DNA from: Purpureocillium takamizusanense
Taxonomy: Eukaryota; Ascomycota; Sordariomycetes; Hypocreales; Ophiocordycipitaceae
Reading direction: 5' to 3'
NCBI RefSeq assembly: GCF_022605165.1
Contig: NC_063076.1
Span: 1,860,001-1,924,000 of the forward strand
Length of the DNA: 64,000 bases
The position numbers were made by a program, and so were the translations under genes. Positions within the stretch are counted from its first letter, which is position 1. Every line of letters begins with the position of its first letter. The notes beneath the pieces were generated by a model. That model saw nothing but the letters and a program-made list of their open reading frames with translations, made no database searches and was not told where the DNA came from. Below are positions 10,826-22,158 of this stretch, piece by piece.

Positions 10826-12466
10826 TCACATGGAGCCTCGTCGCCCCCCGTCGTCGGGCCCCTGCAGATACACGAGATCGACGCAATGGACCACTTTGCC
10901 GTCCACCGTCTCCTTCTTGATGCTGGCCCCGACCCTGGTCGTCAGGTGGTTCATGTCGTTCCTCATCCGCACCGTCGAGTTGCGCGGTAGGCTCTTCACC
11001 GCGGCGAGCGTGTTGGTGACGTTGTACATGTCCTTGAAGACGGCCCCGTGGTTCATGACGTCAAAGAGCGACACCCACGCCTCCTCGTCGCCCTTCTTGC
11101 CAAACGTCACCAGGAACATGGCGCCCGCACCCAGCTCCCCGTCGGGCCGCACGCCGTCGCGTCTCACGAACAGGGCGTACCCGCAGAACTCGGCCGCCCC
11201 CTCCGTGAAGAGCATCCGCCGCTGCGAGTCCCACTCCTCTTTGGGCATCACGAAGCTCGTCGAGAAGGGGAAGTCGGGATAGTGCGTCTCCTCCGCTGTG
11301 TTGAGCCCCTTGCGCAGCATAAAGGCGTTGCTGTCGCTCGTCTCCAGTCGTTTGGACTGGGCGGCGCTGAGGTGCCTGAAGAGGAACACCTCGCGCAGCT
11401 TTCCCGCGTCTTCCGCCGCCGCCACGCCAAACTCCGAGAGCATCGCCCGGCTGTAGACGCCTCCGCCATGTGGCTTGATCAAGATGCCTACGGGCTGCTT
11501 CCCGCTGGCTGTCGTCTCCTCGCAGTTCAACTTCAAGAGGTACGTGTCCCCCTTGCCCGAATAGAGGTTGACGTTCATGCGCAAGCCCTTGTTGGTCAAG
11601 AGGAACTCGGGGCTGTAGACGGTGTCGCCTGCGAGCTGAACCGATCCCGACTGGGCAAAGTCTGTGGGGGCCGCGGCGAAGACGCCGGAATGCTGGCGAC
11701 TCGCCTCGGCGGTTCTCCACGCGAATATGCTGAGATCGTTGCTTTCGCGTGCGATTTCCTCCTGTAGCCGGAGAAAGGCCCTGGGTCCTTCGCCGTACAG
11801 CATCGGCATGTTGACGTCAAATATCCCCAGCAGACAGTATGCCATGTCCTCGACCCGAGTAGTCTGCCGGGCAGCGGCCCAGGACATCCTCTCCGCGATG
11901 GAGAGGGTCGGAAGGAGCTCGGGATCCTCCAAGACGCTCGCCTTCACCCTCGTGATCTCCGAAAGCATATCGCCGATGCTTGCCTTGGTACCGCACGGGA
12001 CCCATGCCTGATCAAAGAACTGCACCGCCCGAGGCGCTATTAGCTCCTGGAGAGTCCACCCGCGCGTGAACCACCGGCACCCGCCCAGGCTCGACCTCTC
12101 TGGCCGGCCGCCGACGACTGCGGAGCTCGGCAGATCGGCGAGCCAAGCGTAGCAGGTGATGGCGTCTCGGTACCACTGGAACATGGAGTTGATGGCTTCC
12201 GTCAGCTCGGCGCTGCTCGTCTTGTCGATGCAGCAAGTGTCCACCCAGGCGTACTTGAGCCCTTCGCTCTCCGCCAACGCGCACGTTTTCGAGATCTTGG
12301 CAAATCCTTGTTTCCGCGATCGCACCTCCGGGTCGGGGTTGGTAAAGTCCTGGAACGTGACCTCCTCGTCCTCCCAGGTATGCGACAGGATGGCGTAGGG
12401 CGGTGCCTGAGCGCCGCCCGCCATGAACTCCTCCAGGGTTAGCGACTCGACGTTGATGAGCCTCAT
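10826..12466 (-). CDS. HET-domain (heterokaryon incompatibility) protein
   Basis: Single exon, 546 residues, ATG at 12466. The HET domain is N-terminal (about 1-220): MRLINVESLTLEEF, then YAILSHTW, FQDFTNPD, AWVDTCCIDK, INSMFQWYRDA, CYAWLADLP and RGWTLQELIAP, the usual block order. In Ascomycota such proteins can trigger cell death or growth arrest when incompatible partners meet; many paralogues have no assigned partner. After the HET domain (about residue 220 onward) there is no visible NACHT, STAND, ankyrin or WD40 repeat region, so this is a HET-plus-unknown-tail protein rather than a HET-D/E/R type. The tail has a few beta-like stretches but nothing I recognise. Neighbouring genes do not suggest a partner. 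Confidence 0.92.
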   Translation of the reverse strand: MRLINVESLTLEEFMAGGAQAPPYAILSHTWEDEEVTFQDFTNPDPEVRSRKQGFAKISKTCALAESEGLKYAWVDTCCIDKTSSAELTEAINSMFQWYRDAITCYAWLADLPSSAVVGGRPERSSLGGCRWFTRGWTLQELIAPRAVQFFDQAWVPCGTKASIGDMLSEITRVKASVLEDPELLPTLSIAERMSWAAARQTTRVEDMAYCLLGIFDVNMPMLYGEGPRAFLRLQEEIARESNDLSIFAWRTAEASRQHSGVFAAAPTDFAQSGSVQLAGDTVYSPEFLLTNKGLRMNVNLYSGKGDTYLLKLNCEETTASGKQPVGILIKPHGGGVYSRAMLSEFGVAAAEDAGKLREVFLFRHLSAAQSKRLETSDSNAFMLRKGLNTAEETHYPDFPFSTSFVMPKEEWDSQRRMLFTEGAAEFCGYALFVRRDGVRPDGELGAGAMFLVTFGKKGDEEAWVSLFDVMNHGAVFKDMYNVTNTLAAVKSLPRNSTVRMRNDMNHLTTRVGASIKKETVDGKVVHCVDLVYLQGPDDGGRRGSM

Positions 12467-14660
12467 GTTTGTCGACGGGTGCCTCTCGAGGCTCCAGTTC
12501 TAGCAACACGGGAATATCGAATAAAGACTGTGGTCAAGGTACCAGCTTGCGAGGAACAATGCCATGGCTTTAAACATGTTGACAAGCGGGGAGATGCCCC
12601 TGCCCCCTCCATGTTCACACCCCCCTGCCTGATATTTGGCGCCTTCCATTTTCCCGCTTGGTGGCCAGGCCCCTTGCAAGCTGCGACTCCACGCTGTGCG
12701 GCTGAAGTGGGCTGGGCTTGGTGCATTACGAGTAAGCGGGCATTGAGACGACGCTGGGCCGGTGCTGTTTATGATGTTTTCCCACATTCAGAGTGCTTGT
12801 TTCCCTGGGTTGGGCGTTTACTGCTCGACTCAACGTTATTAGTGTACCACGTTCTCTGGCTGTCTCTCTGTGAATCTATCGTCGGCTTACATGCCGCCCT
12901 TGGACGCACATTTTGGGGATCACTCAGCGCTCAAAATAGCAGAGTAATCCGCATACGCTACTCTATTATGAGTATCACTCTAGCTCGTCCGTGGTCATGG
13001 CCACGAGGCCTCCCGTCTTGGCGGCCTGTCCAAGGACGAGAGAGCCCATCTACCTCTTGCCGCCGTGCCCGGCCCCACACGGAGGTGGCTCACCGGGCCG
13101 TTCCCCGCAGCCAGCCCGGCCGGATTGTTTGACCGGACCCATTGCCTCCGCCGTTACGGAAGAGAACTGCACTTTACGCCATCATCCCTGCACACGTTTC
13201 CCGATGTTGGTGCTTTCCCATCGTGACTGCCGCCGCAGCCAGTTGCTCGTTTTCAATTCTAGGGAGACTCGAGTCGGATTCCGGACCGTTGTTCCAAAAA
13301 CAAAGGGTTCACCGATGCCACACGCCTCCTCCCTCAGGTGCCACTACTATGTAAGGCACCAAACAGTGGCATGGAGTGTACCCTACCGACACCATCCTCT
13401 TCTACTTACAATCACGAGACAGAAGCACCCCGCATTGATTCGGCGCCTGCACCACTCACGGCGCCCCTACCTGGGCATCCGCGGACCAGGCTGGGCATTG
13501 GAAAGGGGGAGGGGGAGGGGCACGGCACCCGTAGTTGGGAACAAACCACCAACAGCCCGTTTGAAATATACTACCTGACTATGCTTCTCATGCAGCTCCG
13601 GAGAATGCGGGTGTGTGAGGGGCAGGTGCAGTAATTGGAGGGCGGAGGCTGACTCGTGACGCCCTCCCTCTCTCTGCCAGACAGAGCCCGATGGCGAGCC
13701 CAGCCAAACAGAGAGACGTCGAGGCACGCATGACGAAGCGTCGTCGCCGATCGCCCAAGAGCCGGCATGACGCTCTGCACGCGGAGACAGGGGGTCGTAC
13801 TTCCGAATCACCAACGAACAGCAAACGGACTGCGGGGGTTGGCTTTTCATCGTTGGTGGCTCCGTGATCTGGTTTGAAAAATAGTCATTCCGATGCGGCA
13901 TTTGCGCGAACAGGCCAGAGCCAGCTGCCTGTCGTGACGATGAGGATAAGCGCGCTGACTCGAGACCCATCGCGTGCCCGTTGTCGGCCGAGGGACAGAA
14001 CCTGATGGTGGCTCTGTCTTACGAGGCAGCATACATACGAGGCTGGTGATGCCTTGGTAGGCTTGCCAGGTCAGATTCCCATGATCGCAACAAGGCAAGA
14101 GCAGCCATCGCTCCTTCCATCATCAGACAACACCTAGCATTCAGAAAGCACACCCGCTGCGAAGCGACTGAGCGCGAGCTTGGGAAGGTGCGGCCCTCAA
14201 TATCGGGCAAAACTAATTGGGCACCTGAGGCAGCCGTCAGAAAAGCGGCGGCAGGGTCCCCGACGGGCATGTTGAACCGGAATCTGTCTCGGGTTGAAGC
14301 TGATAAGACACTGTAGCTACCTACCTACCTACCCAGGATCTCACAGGGTATGCGACTCAGGTCCGGTGGCTTGAAAGTGCTGCTCGAAGCTCCCCTGTAG
14401 CTGCGACCACTCGACGCGATGACCGGAGTTAGAACGCGTGACATAGGTAAGTGGAACATGATATACATTGCCACCGCTGATCACAGAGTTGAGAACGATG
14501 ATGATCCAAAGGCTCAGTTTCGAACGGTGTATTGCTTTGCCACCGCCATCCAGCCATATAGTACTAATACAATATGACATGCAATCGCTAATGTTGAGTC
14601 AAGCCGCCCGAACCCCCGCTCCTACTCTCCTGTCAGCGACTTGTAGCTCGAGTCCAAGGA
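12467..14660. other. Gene-free intergenic region
   Basis: 2.2 kb between two minus-strand genes. The largest open frames (for example + strand 12479-13132) show no domain, no clear start context and irregular composition. A short (CTAC)n run is at 14316-14334. The promoter of the HET gene should be just right of 12466. Confidence 0.5.
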
Positions 14661-15500
14661 TCAAGCCCGTCTTGCCCCCCTCGAAATCTTTTCTCCCCAG
14701 TCTCTTGCCGCCTGGGCTATCTGCAACGCCGCGACCTCGATTCTCTTGGCCTTCCCGGGCAGCGTGTGCTCTTTGCCGGCGCCGGGCGGTCTCTTCAGCC
14801 GGGCTATAAGCTCCAGAACGGCCATGTGGTCGACCACGCGGAGCGAGTCGCCATCTCCCTTAGCCAGCTCGGCAGCAATGCGGCTGGGGGTGCCGTTGCA
14901 GTCGACGTTGTCGAAAAGACAGTTGCTGCATTCGCCGCCGGGCCACGACTCCGTCGGAGCCACAACACACTGTGGAGATATACCCTGCCCTGAGCGGCAG
15001 CGGTTGCACCGGTCTTCTGGATGCTGAGACACCCCTCTCTCGTACACCATGATCGCCTCGACACATCTCTTGTCCGAGTGACTCGGCGGATGCCTCCACC
15101 GCCACCTCGCCCACTTCCGTACCGCTGGACTGGCTCGGAGCTTTTGAAGAGCCGCCGACGCAGAGTCGCTCGAAACGATCTCCGTGACATCGTCAAAGAT
15201 GCAGAGAGCATGTATCTCTTTGTCTGCCTCATCTTCCGCGTCCTCAATCATACGAGCGGCTCGTCGTTGCAGACCACCTTTCCAGACATGTATGGCTGAC
15301 CCTTGGCGGCCCTCCCTATCGCTCTCCTCCTCATCGTATTCCAACTCAAGCTGTATCTGATGCAGCGTCCGAGATGTAGCTATGGACTGCATGGCTGCGA
15401 GCAGGCGATCCCGAAGCATTTGAGGCGTCCTTGAAACCGGAGCGGAGATCGTCACTACCTCCTGCTTTGCGCACCTCGCGCCATCGCGATCGGGAGGCAT
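14661..15500 (-). CDS. DUF3716-type Cys-rich protein
   Basis: Single-exon frame of 279 residues, ATG at 15500. Around residues 170-205 it carries a Cys pattern typical of the fungal DUF3716 family: RCNRCRSGQGISPQCVV, then GGECSNCLFDN, then a further Cys (VDCNG). The spacing CxxC...C...CxxC...C suggests a small zinc-binding module. These proteins are numerous and variable in filamentous ascomycetes, and their function is unknown. The N-terminal part has acidic patches (EYDEEESDREGR, EDAEDEADKE), and the C-terminus is basic. Nearby genes give no functional hint. It could belong to the accessory portion of the genome. Confidence 0.75.
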   Translation of the reverse strand: MPPDRDGARCAKQEVVTISAPVSRTPQMLRDRLLAAMQSIATSRTLHQIQLELEYDEEESDREGRQGSAIHVWKGGLQRRAARMIEDAEDEADKEIHALCIFDDVTEIVSSDSASAALQKLRASPAVRKWARWRWRHPPSHSDKRCVEAIMVYERGVSQHPEDRCNRCRSGQGISPQCVVAPTESWPGGECSNCLFDNVDCNGTPSRIAAELAKGDGDSLRVVDHMAVLELIARLKRPPGAGKEHTLPGKAKRIEVAALQIAQAARDWGEKISRGARRA

Positions 15501-17236
15501 GTCTGCGAGGTTGACGGATCATGGGCGGCAGACAACCGTACTGACCAACGGGCTAAATAAGTGACGCCGCTGGAGGTAGGCGACGACGGTCGGCGGTACA
15601 GTACGACGTGAGACACCGTCTGAGTGACATGGGCCACCGACCGAGGAAGGCACAGGGGCGAGTTTAGTAAGGCCAGCGCCCTCGAAAATAACGGGGATGG
15701 GGCGACGATTCGACAGACCTCTCGATGCTGCCAATCCGCCCAGCCGCTGTCCGTGACGAGCGGTCCACGACACCCATTGAACTTATGTGCTGCCATGGCA
15801 CTGCTCTAGCAAACAAGGGTACCCGACTAGTTCAGCCAGTCCAACCGAACAGCACGCGAAGGCGAGTCGTCTTACTATTGAAAGATGCTACCACGCGTGG
15901 GGGACCAGTTTGTCGGTAGCGGGAGAGGCTTGACCCGGTCCATTCTGCTCTGGCCTCGTTGCTGTTCAGCGGGCTCCAAGACCAACAAGGCCGCACGCCT
16001 CACGCGGCTTGCTGTGCCCGCACGACGGGCGTTTTAGGTAAGAGCGAGGTGACGGGCAACCGTGCCGCCGGGGACGGCTCCCTGTCACTGGCTCCTGATT
16101 GAAGACGGCAGACTAACATGGTGCATCTGCCATCTATTGACGGCGCTTGCTGCATGCTTTCGGCGCATTGTGCTGGCTGCTGCCGGCATTGTTGGACGGC
16201 CTTGCCATCAGGAACGCCCGCGCGAGCCCGACGTGACGCACAACGACATTCACAACAAGACAAGCGCCCCCCCCCCCCCAAGAATCCACCGCGGAACAGC
16301 AGTGTTTTTCAGGGTGGTGCGGGGAGGACAAACGAAGAGTCGCCATGCCATTCTCCGCCTGGAGCACAGGACCTGCGGGGGAAACGCCACCGATTTGGCC
16401 CATCCGAGTCGTTGTCGTCTCCCCCCGTCGCACCAGCCGTGAATGGATGGATGGATGGGTGCCGTGTTAACGTCAAGGTGCGGCCGCGCAGATGGGACGA
16501 TGATGCACGAATCGCATAGCATGCGGCATGCTGTGAAGCGGCAATTGGATACCTTGCAGCAATACCCGTCCGGAGCAAACTGCGCACCGCATGCTACACC
16601 TACTCGTACGCGTGCCGGTCCTGGGCATCCTCCGGGGCCTCGGTGAAGGACGCGCCCCCCCCAAAATGCCCCGGAGCCTAGAGAAGCTGGGCTTGGCTTT
16701 GGTTCTGCACTTGTTGCAGGTCCGTGGTGCCCAATGCCCATTGTGGACCTGAGGATCGCGTGGATCTGTGGGCAGTCGGACCATTGGCCGCTCTTGCGCG
16801 ACAGCGCTATTCCCAAGCCTCAAAGCCCCCTTCGTGGGGGAGGACGGGCGGAAGGCCAGGCACCCTTGACGGCCCATGCGATGCTGAGAGGCGGTTATCG
16901 TGGGGGGCAGGCCTTGGCGCTACCGAATCGCACCAGCCTCTTGACGCACCTCAAAACCTTTCCAGGTGGATTCGCGGGATGTGCCACCGTGGGATGGGGT
17001 GGGTGGATGGATGGATGCATGGACGGATGCATGGATGGACGGACAGGCAGGCGCTCCTTATAACGACGGCACCCTCATCTGGCGATGCCGCCTGCCGTCC
17101 GCCCCCCGCCTAGGTTTTCGCTCTTTTCCTTGCTGCCTGCCCTACGTGCTGATCCAGGTACTTGACTGCCACTTTCCAACCGAGTTCCTCAGGTCACTCT
17201 CGTCTTGTCCCGGAAACGAATTCGCCACACGACAGC
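15501..17236. other. Divergent intergenic region
   Basis: Lies between the DUF3716 gene (-) and the aldolase gene (+), both starting outward. (GGAT)n-type repeats occur at 16441-16457 and 16996-17045. A pyrimidine-rich stretch from about 17.1 kb probably marks the aldolase leader. No supported gene. Confidence 0.5.
16996..17045. repeat. (GGAT)n imperfect repeat
   Basis: Imperfect GGAT/GGAC tetranucleotides about 190-240 bp upstream of the aldolase start; visible directly. Confidence 0.8.
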
Positions 17237-18241
17237 ATGACGGCTTCCACAACATCAGGACACATGAACGGCGGCACCAACGGCGAGCCTGCTCCGTCGA
17301 CCCGAGAGCCCCTGGCCCCGGGTGTATACGTGCCCACCGTGGTCTTCTTTACGCCAGAAGACACCATCGATATCGAGACGACGACGGCCCACGCCAAGCG
17401 CTTGGCTGGTGCCGGCATTGCTGGCTTGGTCACCCACGGCTCCAACGGCGAGGCAGTTCACCTGGACCGGGAAGAACGCAAGCTTGTCACCCGCACAACT
17501 CGCACTGCCCTCGACGAAGCAGGCAGATCCGACTTGCCCGTCATTGTGGGTTGCGGTGCGCAATCGACACGGGAAACGATCCAGCACTGCCGCGATGCGG
17601 CCGAGGCGGGTGGTAGTCATGCTCTGATCCTCCCACCATCCTACTATGGCGGCCTATTGTCAACGGAGCTGATCCTCGAGCACTTTCGCGCCGTCGCCGA
17701 CGCCAGCCCCGTGCCTCTGCTGATCTACAACTTCCCTGCCCCGTGTGGTGGTCTCGACCTCAGCTCCGACAGCATCCTCGCGCTGGCCGAGCATCCCAAC
17801 ATTGTGGGAGTCAAGCTGACGTGCGGCAATACGGGCAAGCTGGCCCGCGTCGTGGCCGGCACGCAGGGCACCTCGTTCAGAACGTTTGGCGGCAGTGCCG
17901 ACTTCACCGTGCAGACGCTTTCCGTGGGCGGCCACGGCGTCATCGCCGGTCTCGCCAACGTGTCGCCCAAGGCCTGCAACGAGGTGCAGCAGCTGTGGGC
18001 TGCGGGGAACACGTCCGAGGCGGTCCGCCTGCAAGGCATCGTGGCTCGCGGGGACTGGGCTGCCATCAAGGGAGGATTTATCTCGGTCAAGGCCGCGCTG
18101 CAGCGCTACTATGGGTACGGCGGCCAACCCCGCAAGCCGTGCACCCTGCTCGAGGGTAAGGCTCTCGAGGCGCAGCTGAGTGAGTTTGCGGAGCTGGTCG
18201 AGCTGGAGAAGAGCGTGGCCGGCGGCGCGGTGGCGGCGTAG
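17237..18241 (+). CDS. DHDPS-family aldolase, likely 2-keto-3-deoxy-L-galactonate aldolase (LGA1/GaaC-like)
   Basis: Single exon, 334 residues; the ATG at 17237 starts a short Thr/Gly-rich lead before the fold. Class I (Schiff-base) aldolase of the DapA/NanA/HOGA family: GLVTHGSNGEAVHLDREER is the substrate-carboxylate loop, YNFPAP holds the catalytic Tyr (Tyr164), and GVKLTCGNTGK holds the Schiff-base Lys (Lys193). The C-terminal block LQGIVARGDWAAIKGG followed by YYGYGGQPRKPC resembles fungal catabolic L-threo-3-deoxyhexulosonate aldolases, which split the D-galacturonate pathway intermediate into pyruvate and L-glyceraldehyde. Another keto-acid aldolase (4-hydroxy-2-oxoglutarate or dihydrodipicolinate synthase-like) remains possible; substrate assignment is an inference. 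It converges on dihydroxyacetone kinase 509 bp away. Confidence 0.85.
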   Translation: MTASTTSGHMNGGTNGEPAPSTREPLAPGVYVPTVVFFTPEDTIDIETTTAHAKRLAGAGIAGLVTHGSNGEAVHLDREERKLVTRTTRTALDEAGRSDLPVIVGCGAQSTRETIQHCRDAAEAGGSHALILPPSYYGGLLSTELILEHFRAVADASPVPLLIYNFPAPCGGLDLSSDSILALAEHPNIVGVKLTCGNTGKLARVVAGTQGTSFRTFGGSADFTVQTLSVGGHGVIAGLANVSPKACNEVQQLWAAGNTSEAVRLQGIVARGDWAAIKGGFISVKAALQRYYGYGGQPRKPCTLLEGKALEAQLSEFAELVELEKSVAGGAVAA

Positions 18242-18750
18242 TCGTCGTCGTTGTCGTCGTGGTCGCTGGTCTTTTTTCTTATTTGACGCGTCGGGACGGG
18301 GCAGCCCCCAAGTGCCTGCATGAACTGGTACATATTGGGAGTCCCGGAGGCCTTTGTGCATCAATAATAGGCTGCGGCGATTGGGTGTGGGTGGGAAGCA
18401 CAGACTCTTGTCGGCTCACGGGCCACGGGGGCTGCAGATTGAATCCACGGGCGCATCGTCATCTCTTCAAGTTTTTTTTATTGTCGCGTGGCATAGCAAA
18501 TCGGGCGTTCTCTAGGGCTTCTTGACGGGAACAAAGAGATGGCCATGTCACTGATGCGTGGCTGTCGGGCGAGTCGAGCCGAGGCGCGATAGATTACATA
18601 CATGTAATGAATTGAATGGTACCGTACTCTGGCAGTGTGTGCGGGATGCACTCAAGTCCTGGCTCACCTCAAATCAATGACTTGATCTTGGGGTTTCTTC
18701 ATTGCAAACAAGACGAACTATTCAATTTTTCTAGCCCTACATGCTACACA
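18242..18750. other. Convergent 3' region
   Basis: Between aldolase (+) and dihydroxyacetone kinase (-). It starts with a GTC/GTT trinucleotide run just after the aldolase stop and holds the 3' ends of both transcripts. No gene seen. Confidence 0.55.
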
Positions 18751-20700
18751 TCATTGCAACAGGCCTTCGAGGAACTTGACGAGGCCGTACGCCCCCGGGT
18801 CTGGGCACGAGTTCCATCCCTCGACGCTGACGTAGACGGACCGCCCCAGGCTGGCCTCCATGCCCTTTGTCGACTCGCATCCCTTCCTGGCTGCGTCTAC
18901 GGCGCTCTGCAGACTCAGGGTGGTTGAGAGGGTCTCGACAAAGGGGGCCAGAGCATCGACGACAGTGCGGTCGCCGGGCTGGGCGGGAGTGTACTTGGCC
19001 AAGCTGGCCAGGGCAGCCTTCAGGGCCTCGGCCCAGATCTGGGGGGTGACTTGCTGCTTTCCCGAAGATGCGGCAGACTGCTGCAGGCCAGAGGCAAGGG
19101 CGTTGATGAAGATGGCATAGAGGGCGCCCGAGGTGCCATCCATGCTGTTCTCCACAACATGGGCAATGGACCGAACAAGGCGGATTGCGTCACTGGACGG
19201 GGAAGACTGAATATGGGATAGGACGGCCTCGGCGCCCGTCTTGAGGCACAAGCCGCAGTCGCCGTCGCCTACGAGGGTGTCATATTTTGTGATTTGCGCC
19301 TCGGCGGCAATGAGGGAGGACAGGCCCGCTGCGAGTCGCGAGGCGGCCAGCTGGGAATCAACTGACAGGACAGTCAGCATGTCTGGTAACCCATAGCGGA
19401 AATAGAAAAGGACCTACTGGTGAGGTTACTGGGCGGTGAGTTGTCATCTTCAGTCTCAGAGGGGGGAGCATCTGGGATGTCTCTCGACTTGCTCGTGTCG
19501 ATTCCACGCTGCCAGTTCTCAGGCCGGACAGGAGGGGACCAGCCAGCGGCATCGGCAGGGGCGTCGAGCAAGGAGACAAAAGACTTGTCGGCGACCTTGA
19601 GGATTGTGATGCTGAAGCCCATACCGTTGAGACTGGTCATGTAAGTCCCGCTCAAGAGACGGGTCGGTGTCAGCTTGTACGTTGTGGCAAGCTGCTCCAC
19701 GACCTCTGTAGTAATGGCGCCCTGTTCCAGGACACTGATGCCGCCGAGGTTGTTGACCATGACGACAATCTCATCTGAGGGCGCGACGTTGATGTACGCG
19801 CGATCGGCGTCAGACTGATCGAGAAGCTGCTTGAGCATCGTCGAGACGAGGCCGGAGAGATCAGTTTTGACACGGCCGAAGCCTTCTTCATTGTGAATGC
19901 CCATGCCAATCTCAATGTCTTGGCCGAGCTCGTCGGGAACAATCTCGCGTCCAGGAACGTGAACATGGGCGAGAGATGCACCAACCGTGGCCGTGTTGTC
20001 GGCAACCTGGCTGGCAATTTTGCGAACATCGTCGAGACTCGCTCTGCGAAGCAGGAGTCAGCGTCAACTTGCATTTCGCAACGGCTGTGGCTGCGTACCC
20101 CTGGGCGGCGGCGGCGGCGGCAATCTTCTGCACCAGCACAGTACCGGCAAGCCCTCTCCTGCCAATCCTGCCACCCCTCTTGCGACCGACGCCGACATCG
20201 TCGCCTACGACGAGCTGCTCGACCTTGATGCCCTCTGCGCGGGCCTTCTCCACGGCCATGCCAAAGTGCAGGACGTCGCCGGTGTAATTCATGATGACGA
20301 CGAGGATGCTACGGTCGGGCTGCTTTGCGCCTAGGACCTTGAGGGCGCGAAAGACCTGCTCGGCGGACGGGGAGGCAAAGACGGAGCCAGCGACGGCGGC
20401 GGAGAGGAAGCCGCGGCCGACGAAGCCGGCAAAGGACGGCTCGTGGCCGGAGCCACCGCCCGAGAGCAGCGCAACGGCGTGCTGGGAGGGGCCGTCGTCG
20501 TCGCAGAGGATGACGGTCTTTTGAGAGGGCGAGAGAGCCAGAGACGGATTGGTGTAGGTGCTGGCGCGGAGGGCGGCGGCGACGATGGCCGAAGCGTCGT
20601 TGGAAAAGTGCTTGGCTGTGGCGGGGTGTCAGTGAAATTGCTCCGGGTTTAGGGGGTTGACGGCGACGCGTTGGGATAAACTGGGAGACGCACTAGACAT
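18751..20700 (-). CDS. Dihydroxyacetone kinase (DhaK-DhaL fusion)
   Basis: Four exons: 20700-20694, 20615-20099, 20043-19418 and 19361-18751, giving 586 residues. Introns are 78, 55 and 56 nt. Exon 1 is only seven bases (ATGTCTA), joining to KHFSNDASAI. The DhaK domain (about 1-340) shows SGGGSGHEPSFAGF, NYTGDVLHFG, GDDVGVGRKRGGRIGRRG and GMGIHNEEG with the substrate-binding His224. The DhaL domain (about 385-586) shows TLVGDGDCG (metal/ATP site), SMDGTSGALY and KYTPAQPGDRTVVDAL. It phosphorylates dihydroxyacetone (often also glyceraldehyde) with ATP, in glycerol use and detoxification. Length matches fungal Dak proteins (about 580-610). No peroxisomal SKL is present. The weakest point is the GTGCGT donor after the seven-base exon. 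Confidence 0.93.
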
Positions 20701-22158
20701 GGCGACGATGGCTGCCAATTCTACAGAAAACACTATCTAGGAGTTTTGAGGAAGGGGGAGGGGAGAGAAGATGAAGCGGAAGAGGGATACGGGAGGGAAG
20801 GGGCAGGTGGTGTTTGTGTAAGTCGCCAACAAGGCAGGCGCGGCGCGTAGAAGAGAGCTCCTTCTTTTCTACCGGGTTGCGGGGGCATTGCGTTTCCCTG
20901 TGCCCACTGTCGACTCTGGGAGGAAGGAGCTGCCCAATGACGAAATACCCGCTGAAGAAACGACCTGCTCCAGTATCTGCAGTGATTGCTTCACCATGAC
21001 AATCCCCTCCATCCTCCTTCCTGCACGCACATTCGCGTGCGGCGTCGCGCTGCTGCTGTGGTGGCGGCTTATTTTAGCTGCCCGCGCACCCCGCCTGCTA
21101 CCTGACCCCCACCCATCCACCCGCAAAGCCCCCCACGTTGCGGCATGCTCGTCCTCCTGCTCCTTGACTTCTCAACGCACCGCCAATCGTCACCACGACC
21201 AGCTCCAACAGTGACCCCCAACGCACGCACGCACGCACACACTCACGAATGCACGCGCCGCAGCCCAGCCAGACCAGGGCCGTTGTACCTTGATGCCCCT
21301 GCCACCCCTGCCTCTTGTTTGACCTCGTGTCTCCTCCTCGAGCACTTCCACGCCCGCCATCTGAGGTGAGCTTCTAGGGCTTCCCCTCCCATCCCCCGAC
21401 GCGGGGGTTAAGGGTGTTGTCCCCCCGCCGCCCATGTGGGCACCACGATGATATCCACAGCTTTGTCGTTTTTTGACCTGGAGGAACGGCGCTTACTTCG
21501 TATGCATGGCATCCCGCGGGGGGTGGGGAGGCGGACGCAAGTGGCCTTGGGCGGGGAGAAGAGGTGCTCGTCGGCTGTGACATCCATTCTCAGAACTGGC
21601 TGGATTCTAATAAGTTAGATTCTCGATTCTAGAAGCCACCCCCCCTGTCCGTTGACATCAGTTCGCACAAATTACTCGGTACATCTGCTGTGTTGCCAGT
21701 TGGGGTCTCGTCCTTGACGTCGGCCCGAGCAGCATATATACAAAAACCTCGTGCGGCTCGACCTATGCCGCGACTTATTAATTTCATGTGTTAGCATTCT
21801 GTTTTTCTGATTAACCCTAAGCCATTACCCTGAAACCCTGTTATGAGCCTGGCGAGAACTCGGTAAATCCCCAAGCGTATCAAACTTTTAGCCGTGAGCC
21901 CACTGCAAACCATGATAAAAGAAAAAGCCAGACTGGTAGTAATCCTCCGTAACCGAACAACTTAAGCATCCTGCAACTCCTTTACCCCAGGCGTAATTAA
22001 TATTATTAACTTGGGAGCCTGGCGAGAACACGGCAAATCCCAAAGCGTATCGAACTTCAAGCCGTGAGCCCACCATAAACCATGACAAAAGAAAAAGCCA
22101 AACCGGTAGTATCCGCGACCCAACAACCCAAGCATCCTGCAACTCCCTTACCCCAGGC
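20701..22158. other. Intergenic region with tandem duplication
   Basis: Upstream of dihydroxyacetone kinase (-) and downstream of the acidic-protein gene (-). A GCAC repeat lies at 21222-21240 and a more AT-rich block at 21.6-22.0 kb. It ends in a two-unit tandem repeat listed separately. No additional gene supported. Confidence 0.5.
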
